DNA from: Candidatus Uhrbacteria bacterium RIFCSPLOWO2_02_FULL_49_11
Lineage (GTDB): Bacteria; Patescibacteriota; Patescibacteriia; 2-02-FULL-49-11
DNA: 9,138 nt
Assembly (NCBI GenBank): GCA_001791465.1
Contig: MGER01000008.1
Span: forward strand, 1,963 to 11,100
Direction of reading: 5' to 3'
Both the position numbers and the translations under genes were made by a program. This document shows positions 1 to 4,898 of this stretch, piece by piece (positions within the stretch are counted from its first letter, which is position 1; every line of letters starts with the position of its first letter). Below the pieces are notes generated by a model. That model searched no databases and was not told the DNA's origin. It saw only the letters and a program-made list of their open reading frames with translations.

Positions 1-2
1 CG

Positions 3-1214
3 GCGCGGGGATGGCAGGTTGAGGTGGTGATGCCAAAGGGGAGTGTGGGCGATATTGAGTCACAAGGTCATAAAGTTATTGCATTGCATCCGTTTATTAA
101 GATAGGAAACGCCGCGGTGGTGCCGCAATTAAGAAAATTAGGAGGGTACGATATCATTCATCTGCATTATCCGTTTTTTGGCGGCGCGGAGTGGCTCTTA
201 TGTAATACATTAATAAATAATAAATCAATGAAATTTGTCCTACAATTCCATCATGATGCTGATGCGCGCAGCTTGAAAGGGATAATTTTTGAATTATATG
301 ACAAAATAATACTTCCGCGCTTGATTAGGCGCGCTGACAGGGTGATAGTGTCCTCGTCTGATTATGCGCGACATGCGCGCACTGTAAAATACATAAGCGA
401 TAAATTTGTTGAAATACCGTTTGGGGTTGATGCGAAACGATTTGAACCGTTAAGTAGTCATTTTGAACGCAGTGAAGAATCGCCCACGAATGTGGGTTCG
501 CATCCGCGAGAGATCCTTCCCACCAATGCGATCGGGGGTCAGAATGACAAAACCATGCGAATGCTCTTCGTCGGTTCTCTCGACCGCGCGCATTGGTTTA
601 AAGGGTTGGAGGTGTTACTTCGCGCGTTCGTCATACTTAAACAGGAAAAGGAACAAAATCATTTAAATTCTGTTCATTTAAATCCTGCTCTAAATACCAC
701 GATCGCTGCTAATCCTGCCTGCGCAGGCTCGCCTGCGCGAGCAGGCAGGAGGCTGGGATTAAATTTGAAGTGCTTGGTCGTTGGCGAGGGGGATCTCAAG
801 GAGAAATATATAAAAATGGCACAAGAATTAGGCATCCAAGATCACGTGCAGTTTCTTGGCAATGTGCCTCATGCGCAATTGCCTGATTATTACCGCAACG
901 CGGACCTTTTCGTGTTTCCTTCGGTCTCGCGCGCGGAAGCGTTTGGATTGGTGGTGCTTGAAGCAATGGCGTCAGGCCTGCCCGTCATCGTAAGCAATCT
1001 GCCGGGAGTGCGGACGCTGGTGGAAGAGGGGGTAAACGGATTTAAGGTGCCTGTGAATGATCCACAAACTTTAGCTCAACGCATACGAGAACTGATGGAA
1101 GATAAGTCGTTATGCAGCAATATGGGTCAAAAAAGTAGGGAGAAAGTTTTGGAGAGTTATGCGTGGGATAAAGCCATTAGTAGAATAGAAAGAGTATATC
1201 AAGATATATTATGA
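3..1214 (+). CDS. Glycosyltransferase family 4 (GT-B fold), 5' end cut by the window
   Basis: This protein probably transfers a sugar from a nucleotide-sugar to a growing surface glycan or lipid acceptor at the cytoplasmic face of the membrane. The donor and acceptor cannot be read from the sequence. The frame is open to the window edge (first whole codon at 3, reading ARGWQVEVVMPKG), so the GTG at 24 is not the true start and the usual N-terminal GG(x)E-type strand is missing. Counting from position 24, the C-terminal Rossmann domain begins near residue 180 (MLFVGSLDRAHWFKGLEVLL), and the EX7E signature is E305/E313 in EAFGLVVLEAMASGLPVI. Two repeat-derived stretches (about residues 145-175 and 210-250) interrupt the interdomain linker and a C-domain loop without breaking the frame. 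The stop overlaps the next gene by ATGA, so the two are translationally coupled. Family is confident; substrate is unknown. Confidence 0.9.
   Translation, partial: ARGWQVEVVMPKGSVGDIESQGHKVIALHPFIKIGNAAVVPQLRKLGGYDIIHLHYPFFGGAEWLLCNTLINNKSMKFVLQFHHDADARSLKGIIFELYDKIILPRLIRRADRVIVSSSDYARHARTVKYISDKFVEIPFGVDAKRFEPLSSHFERSEESPTNVGSHPREILPTNAIGGQNDKTMRMLFVGSLDRAHWFKGLEVLLRAFVILKQEKEQNHLNSVHLNPALNTTIAANPACAGSPARAGRRLGLNLKCLVVGEGDLKEKYIKMAQELGIQDHVQFLGNVPHAQLPDYYRNADLFVFPSVSRAEAFGLVVLEAMASGLPVIVSNLPGVRTLVEEGVNGFKVPVNDPQTLAQRIRELMEDKSLCSNMGQKSREKVLESYAWDKAISRIERVYQDIL
457..548. repeat. MITE-like imperfect palindrome inserted in frame in the glycosyltransferase gene
   Basis: The ends are inverted repeats: GTCATTTTGA at 457-466 and TCAGAATGAC at 539-548 match at 9 of 10 positions. 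Inside are a CCCAC/GTGGG hairpin (483-487, 492-496) and a partly paired GAAGAATC/GATCCTTC (474-481, 512-519). The translation HFERSEES...GGQNDK resembles the low-complexity peptides produced when a common dispersed bacterial palindrome lies in a coding frame; that resemblance is from memory. The stretch falls where GT4 proteins have the linker between their two Rossmann domains. Confidence 0.75.
711..760. repeat. GC-rich nested palindrome inside the glycosyltransferase gene
   Basis: The outer arms are AATCC (711-715) and GGATT (756-760). The main arms CCTGCCTGC (714-722) and GCAGGCAGG (741-749) pair perfectly. A nested GCTCGC/GCGAGC hairpin (727-732, 737-742) has the loop CTGC. The same CCTGCCTGC/GCAGGCAGG core recurs as an intergenic palindrome at 4726-4747. 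Here it is read in frame as ANPACAGSPARAGRRLG, in a loop of the C-terminal domain. Confidence 0.8.
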
Positions 1215-2476
1215 AAATATTGTTAATTAATCATCTTTATCCTGAAGGCGGGGGCGCGGAAGCGGCAGTGAGGGGATTGGTGGAATTTCTCAAAGTGCAG
1301 GGGCATGAGGTCGCGGTGCTTACTCTAGGTAATGATTCAATGAAGAGCGGAATGAGCTGTCGGGAAGAGGGCGGAGTTCAAATATATTCGTATAAAACTT
1401 TAAGCCGCCGTTTTTCAGAAAAACTGGTCGTTTGTCAATTCTCCCGCGGTAATGTAGGTAAACGAGTATTTTTTAGAGCAGGTGCATTTTTTTGTGACTG
1501 GCTCAGTTCGAATGGCTCCTTAAAAGCAATGCGATTGATACGGAACATAAAACCAGATGTGGTGCATACGCACAATGTGCGCGGGATGGGCATGCTCTTG
1601 CCTCTTTTTATCCGTTTTGGCAAAGGAAAAGCACGTTGGGTGCATACGCTCCATGATATTCAATTAGTCTATCCCAGCGGTTTGGCCATATATCCTCGTT
1701 TGAGGAAGGATTCAACTAATGCCTCAAAAATTTTCAATCGTAAAAATTTGAAGCCATTTGAACTATGTAGAAAAATATATGAGCTGCTGCAGAAATTGAT
1801 ATGGGGTTCACCGGATGTGGCGGTGTCGCCGTCGGATTTTTTAAAAAAGTTTTATGCGGACAGAGGGTTTTTTAGAAAATCGAGACATGAAGTAATTCCG
1901 AATGTGATTATGCGTAAGGTTGATGGAAGTGGAGACAGGGGGAGCGAAAGGGATTCGGTTTTATTCATTGGCGCGTTGGAGGAGAGTAAGGGAATACAAA
2001 TCCTCCTTGGAGCTGCGCAAAGACAGGAACAGGAATTCATGAAAAGGTCTTTTACTATTGATGTGGTTGGCGATGGATCGCTTAGACGACAATTAGCAGA
2101 TAAGTATGCGCGATTTCCGTGGATCCGGTTTCACGGGGCGCTTAGAGCAGAAGCATTAGCGCATTTCTATGTACGCGCATTAGTAACCGTTATCCCCTCA
2201 CTGACGCTAGAAAATGCGCCCATGGCGATCCTTGAGAGTCTTCATTTTGGCGCGCTCGTTGTCGCGAGCCGGATCGGCGGCATTCTCGAATATGTGAAAG
2301 AAGGGGAGACGGGTTGGCTGTTTACCCCCGGGTCAGTTGATGAGTTAGCAGGATTGCTTCAAAAGATAATTAATGAAGGAGTTTCCGAAGAGATTTCCCG
2401 CAATTGCCAGCGCGTGTCTGTTGATATGGGCGTTCGGGCGTATGCCGGCCATGCCGCGCTTTATGATTCGTCATAA
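1211..2476 (+). CDS. Glycosyltransferase family 4 (GT-B fold)
   Basis: A complete 421-residue retaining-type glycosyltransferase, likely acting in the same surface-polysaccharide or glycolipid pathway as the gene before it. The N-terminal domain opens with MKILLINHLYPEGGGAEAAV, the glycine-rich first strand and loop of GT4 enzymes, followed by VVHTHNVRG and WVHTLHDIQLVYPSG. The C-terminal nucleotide-sugar domain begins near residue 246 (VLFIGALEESKGIQILL) and contains VVGDGSLRRQL. The EX7E pair is E334 and E342 in ENAPMAILESLHFGALVV, with proline where many members have Phe-Gly. The start is set by the ATGA overlap (1211-1214) with the upstream stop. No signal peptide or membrane span is evident. 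The gene ends 29 bases before the -35 box of the hrcA promoter, with no clear terminator between. Acceptor and donor are not predictable. Confidence 0.92.
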   Translation: MKILLINHLYPEGGGAEAAVRGLVEFLKVQGHEVAVLTLGNDSMKSGMSCREEGGVQIYSYKTLSRRFSEKLVVCQFSRGNVGKRVFFRAGAFFCDWLSSNGSLKAMRLIRNIKPDVVHTHNVRGMGMLLPLFIRFGKGKARWVHTLHDIQLVYPSGLAIYPRLRKDSTNASKIFNRKNLKPFELCRKIYELLQKLIWGSPDVAVSPSDFLKKFYADRGFFRKSRHEVIPNVIMRKVDGSGDRGSERDSVLFIGALEESKGIQILLGAAQRQEQEFMKRSFTIDVVGDGSLRRQLADKYARFPWIRFHGALRAEALAHFYVRALVTVIPSLTLENAPMAILESLHFGALVVASRIGGILEYVKEGETGWLFTPGSVDELAGLLQKIINEGVSEEISRNCQRVSVDMGVRAYAGHAALYDSS

Positions 2477-2496
2477 TGCTTATTTGGATAGGTATC

Positions 2497-2521
2497 TTAT
2501 ACCTCTTGACAAGGGGTATAA
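2497..2521. promoter_or_regulatory. Near-perfect 25-bp palindrome centred on the -35 box (operator candidate)
   Basis: The arms TTATACCTCTTG and CAAGGGGTATAA flank a central A at 2509 and pair at 11 of 12 positions; the only mismatch is T2504/G2514. The palindrome covers the whole TTGACA hexamer (2506-2511). A further GGTAT half-site lies at 2491-2495, so the motif GGTAT or ATACC occurs three times. The position suggests the site of a second regulator besides HrcA. A weak terminator hairpin for the glycosyltransferase operon is the alternative, but no T-run follows. Confidence 0.5.
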
Positions 2522-2534
2522 TGCTTTCTATACT
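2506..2534 (+). promoter_or_regulatory. Sigma70-type promoter of the hrcA heat-shock operon
   Basis: A consensus -35 box TTGACA (2506-2511) is followed by a 17-base spacer and the -10 box TATACT (2529-2534, five of six consensus bases). Transcription would begin near 2541, inside the CIRCE operator, which is the usual layout of an HrcA-repressed vegetative promoter. A second hexamer, TATAAT at 2517-2522, lies within the spacer but has no -35 at the right distance. Confidence 0.85.
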
Positions 2535-2538
2535 GCAA

Positions 2539-2565
2539 TTAGCACTCTAGCCATACGAGTGCTAA
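2539..2565. promoter_or_regulatory. CIRCE operator (HrcA binding site)
   Basis: The sequence is TTAGCACTC (2539-2547), a 9-base spacer, then GAGTGCTAA (2557-2565). This is an exact match to the CIRCE consensus TTAGCACTC-N9-GAGTGCTAA, and the flanking A2538/T2566 extends the arms to 10 bp. It overlaps the predicted transcription start, so bound HrcA would block initiation. It is the only CIRCE in the window; dnaK and dnaJ have none of their own. Confidence 0.97.
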
Positions 2566-2612
2566 TCCCTTAAAGAGTATAATATGCATAAGTATTTTGT
2601 TATTTGACGGGT

Positions 2613-3299
2613 ATGGACGAACGGCAAGGCACACTTCTTTCGCATTTAATAGAAGAATATGTGGAGACCATCGAACCGGTGGGATCCAAACTGCTTGCAG
2701 AAAAATATGAGATGTCGGTAAGCCCCGCGACTATCCGCAATGATATGGCCGTGCTTGAAGAGGAAGGGTATCTCTCCCAGCCGCATATTTCTGCGGGAAG
2801 AGTGCCCACAGAACGGGCGTATCGCTATTGGATCGCGCATGGGGAGGCTAAACCGGTTGAGAGAAAAGAACGGTCAATGTACGAGCGGGTATGGCATGAG
2901 GATGGCGAAGCCGCAAGCTTCAAAGCAATCGCGCGCGCCCTGTCGGAGGCTTCAGAGAATGCCGTAGTGGTCGCGTTTAGCCCCGAAGATTTTTATTACA
3001 CTGGTTTGAGCGCACTTTTTGCACAGCCGGAATTTGAAGAGCAAGGATATGCGGTGTCGCTTGCGAAAGTCATTGACCATTTGGACCAGATTTTAGGCAG
3101 GCTCGTGAAGGAGATGAGCGAACATCAGACGCTTTTGGGGAGCGATAATCCTTTTGGTGATGCCTGCGGATTTGTCGGCGCCTCGTATTCGGGAAAAGCG
3201 AAACAGAAAGGATGTATCGGCATCTTAGGCCCTCTGCGCATGCATTATCCCAGGAACATTGCGCGGATCAGGCTGATATCGGAAATTATCAACGGTTAA
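2613..3299 (+). CDS. hrcA: Heat-inducible transcription repressor HrcA, short form
   Basis: HrcA binds the CIRCE operator just upstream and releases it on heat stress, making this an autoregulated operon head. The winged-helix domain is intact at residues 1-73 (EPVGSK at 21-26, SPATIRNDMAVLEEEGYLSQ from 37, PHISAGRVPT at 57-66). The C-terminal GAF-type end is also recognisable (GILGPLRMHYPRNIARI, 203-219). At 228 residues the protein is about 110 shorter than typical HrcA (about 340). The missing part is internal: the chain passes from AVVVAFSPED (117-126) almost directly to the segment matching the usual late GGTSNLL-QPEF region (YTGLSALFAQPEF), skipping most of the first GAF half and the inserted dimerising domain. 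ATG at 2613 fits the family N-terminus; an in-frame TTG at 2604 is possible. There is no Shine-Dalgarno site. The reading frame is clean, so this is a compact variant and not a broken gene. Confidence 0.93.
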   Translation: MDERQGTLLSHLIEEYVETIEPVGSKLLAEKYEMSVSPATIRNDMAVLEEEGYLSQPHISAGRVPTERAYRYWIAHGEAKPVERKERSMYERVWHEDGEAASFKAIARALSEASENAVVVAFSPEDFYYTGLSALFAQPEFEEQGYAVSLAKVIDHLDQILGRLVKEMSEHQTLLGSDNPFGDACGFVGASYSGKAKQKGCIGILGPLRMHYPRNIARIRLISEIING

Positions 3300-3307
3300 A
3301 ATAGAAG

Positions 3308-3332
3308 TTGGAATTTGGAACTTAGAATCTTG
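3308..3332 (+). repeat. AT-rich direct repeat, copy 1 (copy 2 at 4013-4037)
   Basis: The stretch starting TTGGAATTTGGAA at 3308 recurs before hsp20 at 4013-4037 with about five differences in 25 bases. Both copies sit in intergenic spacers of the same operon. They look like spacer filler built from GGAATTT/GGATTT units and not like a defined regulatory site. The rest of this 65-base gap carries an AGAGG (3345-3349) and an 8-bp palindrome CGTATACG (3354-3361) just ahead of grpE. Confidence 0.5.
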
Positions 3333-3364
3333 AAGCAGGAATTTAGAGGTAAACGTATACGCTT

Positions 3365-3979
3365 ATGGATGAAGGAAATTCAAATAAAACAATTGCAACA
3401 CCGGCGATGTCAGTTAACCCTGCGCATGAGACGGATCAGCCGACAATCACAGAAGTCAACATAACAATACCTAAGACAGAATATGAAAAATTAAAAACGC
3501 AGGCCGCCGAATACCTTGACGGATGGAAACGCGCGAAAGCCGATTATATAAATTTTAAAAAAGAGACAGACGAGCGCCAGAGCGAATTTGTAAAATTTTC
3601 TGCACAAACCGCGCTCATGGGGCTTATCCCTATATATGACCATTTGAAGGCTGCCTTTGCGCATCTGCCGCCAGAACGGAATGAGGATCCATGGATTGAC
3701 GGAGTGCTCAAGATTAAGCAGGAATTTGCTTCATATTTGCGCGATGCGGGCATAGAAGAAATTCCCACCTTAAATAAACCATTTGATCCTACTAAACATG
3801 AATCAGTAGGCATTGAGATCAATAAAGATGTCCCTATCCATACGGTGGTTAAAGAAATAAAAGGTGGTTATACCCTATATGGCAAAGTGATTATTCCAGC
3901 GCGAGTCGTTATTAGCGAACAAGAAGAGCAATCTAATGCAACACCAAAGGTCGGAACAAATGAAAAATCCCAAACTTAA
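3365..3979 (+). CDS. grpE: Nucleotide exchange factor GrpE
   Basis: GrpE is the cytoplasmic homodimer that releases ADP from DnaK and so resets the Hsp70 cycle. The 204-residue protein has a low-complexity N-terminus, then the long dimerising helix at about residues 30-85 (TEYEKLKTQAAEYLDGWKRA, DYINFKKETDERQ). The beta-wing domain carries the family signature FDPTKHESVG (from F140) and GGYTLYGKVIIPARVVIS (from G167). Length is normal for the family. ATG at 3365 is taken as the start; AGAGG at 3345-3349 is 15 bases away, longer than ideal, and an in-frame ATG at 3407 would remove 14 poorly conserved residues. It lies 65 bases after hrcA and shares the CIRCE-controlled promoter, as in many hrcA-grpE-dnaK-dnaJ clusters. 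Confidence 0.96.
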   Translation: MDEGNSNKTIATPAMSVNPAHETDQPTITEVNITIPKTEYEKLKTQAAEYLDGWKRAKADYINFKKETDERQSEFVKFSAQTALMGLIPIYDHLKAAFAHLPPERNEDPWIDGVLKIKQEFASYLRDAGIEEIPTLNKPFDPTKHESVGIEINKDVPIHTVVKEIKGGYTLYGKVIIPARVVISEQEEQSNATPKVGTNEKSQT

Positions 3980-4042
3980 AATCCCGATATCAAATTGGAA
4001 TATAGGATTTATTTGGAATTTGGAATTTAGGATTTGGGATTT
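3965..4042. repeat. Long-range inverted repeat across the grpE-hsp20 junction
   Basis: AAATCCCAAA (3965-3974), which forms part of the last grpE codons, pairs perfectly over 10 bp with TTTGGGATTT (4033-4042). The 58-base loop holds GGAATTT/GGATTT units, including direct-repeat copy 2. There is no T-run, so it is not a classical terminator. It might stabilise or process the transcript between grpE and hsp20. The remaining spacer up to 4110 shows no convincing promoter. Confidence 0.5.
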
Positions 4043-4110
4043 AAAGAGTATTCTTTCCAAGTCTGTTTATTATTGAATAATCTCTCTGGTATGCACCAGC
4101 GAGAATTAAG

Positions 4111-4117
4111 AGGAGGT
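4111..4117 (+). promoter_or_regulatory. Strong Shine-Dalgarno site of hsp20
   Basis: AGGAGGT, extended upstream to AAGAGGAGGT, lies 3 bases (4 from AGGAGG) before the ATG at 4121. It is the only strong ribosome binding site in the window. It fixes the hsp20 start at 4121 against the in-frame TTG at 4034 and ATG at 4091. The spacing is slightly short. Confidence 0.85.
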
Positions 4118-4120
4118 ATT

Positions 4121-4549
4121 ATGACACTTATTCCATGGCGTCCCATGGTCGAACCCTTCGACGACATGACGAGGTTTTTCGATGATATGTGGCCCACAGG
4201 GAACATCCGGTCCTTGGCGGGCATGGTTCCCGCGATCGATGTCTACGAGGATGCGGACAATGTGTATGTGGAGACACCGCTTCCCGGCGTGGATCCGGAA
4301 AAGGTTACGGTATCGGTAGAAAATGATGTACTTACCATTGAAGGGAAATCCCAGCGCAAGACCGAGGTGGAGGATAAAAAGTTCTACCGCAAAGAGGTGA
4401 GCTATGGCAGTTTTCATCGAGCGGTCGCGCTCCCCTCGGCAGTAAAGGGCGAAGAGGCAAAGGCAACCTATGAGAAAGGCGTGCTGAAGGTCGCGATTCC
4501 AAAGGAAGAGCGAGCAAAGCCCAAGACTGTCAAAGTTGAGGTGAAGTAG
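4121..4549 (+). CDS. hsp20: Small heat-shock protein Hsp20 (alpha-crystallin domain)
   Basis: An ATP-independent holdase that forms oligomers, binds unfolding proteins during stress and hands them to DnaK/DnaJ/GrpE. The 142-residue length is typical. The N-terminal arm (MTLIPWRPMVEPFDDMTRFF) precedes the alpha-crystallin domain at about residues 33-130: PAIDVYEDADNVYVETPLPG, then VTVSVENDVLTIEGK, then YGSFHRAVALP, ending with YEKGVLKVAIPK, the A-x-x-x-(N)-G-V-L signature in which Asn is replaced by Lys. The tail KTVKVEVK contains a V-x-V motif of the I/V-x-I/V kind that docks on neighbouring subunits. The start is set by the strong AGGAGG site. It lies 141 bases after grpE in the same direction, so co-expression from the CIRCE promoter is likely. 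Confidence 0.96.
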   Translation: MTLIPWRPMVEPFDDMTRFFDDMWPTGNIRSLAGMVPAIDVYEDADNVYVETPLPGVDPEKVTVSVENDVLTIEGKSQRKTEVEDKKFYRKEVSYGSFHRAVALPSAVKGEEAKATYEKGVLKVAIPKEERAKPKTVKVEVK

Positions 4550-4573
4550 AATTATCGCTCGTCTTGATAATTC
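4549..4573. repeat. AT-rich hairpin at the hsp20 stop codon
   Basis: GAATTATC (4549-4556, starting in the stop codon) pairs perfectly with GATAATTC (4566-4573) around a 9-base loop. No T-run follows, so it is not called a terminator, although it could protect the 3' end of the hsp20 message. Confidence 0.5.
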
Positions 4574-4647
4574 ATCGTATCGGAATTTTCCGCCTGAGGC
4601 GGATCTACCTCTAGCACGACAATCTTCCCGTCCAAGATCAGCGTCAT
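4552..4647 (-). CDS. Possible 31-residue ORF opposite the post-hsp20 spacer (doubtful)
   Basis: On the minus strand an ATG at 4647 opens a 31-codon frame starting MTLILDGKIVVLEVD and ending NYQDER before TAA. The same frame is open without a start codon back to a stop at 4783-4785, reading for example WQTPVVEAALHYGASKLPRY. The composition looks protein-like, with alternating hydrophobic residues. However, the frame runs through the TCCGCCT repeat and the nested inverted repeats described separately, has no ribosome binding site and opposes the operon. It may be a repeat-borne peptide, a decayed gene remnant or chance. I do not recognise a family. Confidence 0.15.
   Translation of the reverse strand: MTLILDGKIVVLEVDPPQAENSDTMNYQDER
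4589..4603. repeat. TCCGCCT-G-AGGCGGA palindrome
   Basis: Perfect 7-bp arms (4589-4595 and 4597-4603) flank a single central G. It partly overlaps a CGGAA/TTCCG foldback at 4581-4592. The form matches the short GC-rich palindromes scattered through Parcubacteria-like genomes (from memory). A degenerate relative, CGCC-AGA-GGCG, is at 9063-9073. Confidence 0.7.
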
Positions 4648-4769
4648 GTAGCGTGGCAGTTTACTTGCCCCGTAGTGAAGCGCAGCTTCTACTACTGGGG
4701 TCTGCCACCCGCCATGTCGCAGACAAGCCTGCCTGCGCAGGCAGGCTGCGACGCTACAGAGGTGTAGAT
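4603..4769. repeat. Nested multi-branch inverted-repeat element after hsp20
   Basis: The outer arms ATCTACCTCT (4603-4612) and AGAGGTGTAGAT (4758-4769) pair with a 2-base bulge. A second stem, TGTAGCG (4647-4653) with CGCTACA (4752-4758), encloses two hairpins. The first hairpin is 4653-4708: GTGGCAG/CTGCCAC, CCCC/GGGG, GTAGT/ACTAC and GAAGC/GCTTC with a GCA loop. The second is 4716-4752, containing a perfect palindrome. A small ATCTT/AAGAT hairpin (4622-4638) lies in the left arm. Pairings at shared bases (4653, 4752, 4758) are alternatives. The layout could be a structured RNA or a mobile palindromic element. I see no match to SRP RNA, RNase P RNA, tmRNA or 6S RNA. Confidence 0.6.
4726..4747. 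repeat. Perfect 22-bp GC-rich palindrome
   Basis: The arms AGCCTGCCTGC and GCAGGCAGGCT meet without a loop. The core is the same CCTGCCTGC/GCAGGCAGG found inside the first glycosyltransferase gene (714-749), which shows that this repeat family occupies both genic and intergenic sites here. Confidence 0.85.
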
Positions 4770-4807
4770 GCGCGTGAGAGGCTTAATTTATGAGTTGGTG
4801 AGTATCG

Positions 4808-4850
4808 CTCTAGTGCGTCCCCCATTTATTTTTAAGTGGGGGGGCACGAG
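4808..4850. repeat. Strong hairpin upstream of the zinc-ribbon gene
   Basis: GTGC-G-TCCCCCA (4813-4824, G4817 bulged) pairs with TGGGGGGGCAC (4837-4847) through 11 bp including one G-T pair. CTC/GAG (4808-4810, 4848-4850) can extend it past a 2-base bulge. The loop is T-rich. Neither strand has a T-run after the stem, so it is a candidate terminator only of a non-canonical kind, or an RNA-processing hairpin. Confidence 0.55.
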
Positions 4851-4857
4851 TAATCGA

Positions 4858-4885
4858 TTGCAGTATAGCAATGTAACAGTATATC
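4858..4885 (+). promoter_or_regulatory. Weak promoter candidate before the zinc-ribbon gene
   Basis: TTGCAG (4858-4863), a 16-base spacer and TATATC (4880-4885) resemble sigma70 boxes. A start near 4892 would give an almost leaderless message for the ATG at 4899, in keeping with the absence of a Shine-Dalgarno site. The match is weak, and the gene may simply be read through from hsp20. Confidence 0.3.
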
Positions 4886-4898
4886 AGTGATCAAGTGT

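Noticed and set aside
457..760. Frameshift or pseudogene in the first glycosyltransferase because of the odd inserted peptides
   Set aside because: The frame is continuous through both insertions, and the conserved C-terminal domain with EX7E follows intact, so the gene can be functional.
2517..2522. TATAAT as the -10 box of the hrcA promoter
   Set aside because: It is only 5 bases from TTGACA and has no -35 hexamer at 16-18 bases upstream. TATACT at 2529-2534 has exact 17-base spacing.
4034..4120. N-terminal extension of hsp20 from TTG 4034 or ATG 4091
   Set aside because: The extra residues come from AT-rich repeat and from the Shine-Dalgarno region itself. The AGGAGG before ATG 4121 and the normal family length settle the start.
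4589..4850. Known non-coding RNA (SRP RNA, tmRNA, 6S RNA, RNase P RNA) or CRISPR array in the post-hsp20 spacer
   Set aside because: None of the conserved cores of these RNAs is seen, and there are no regularly spaced direct repeats. Only inverted repeats of differing sequence are present.
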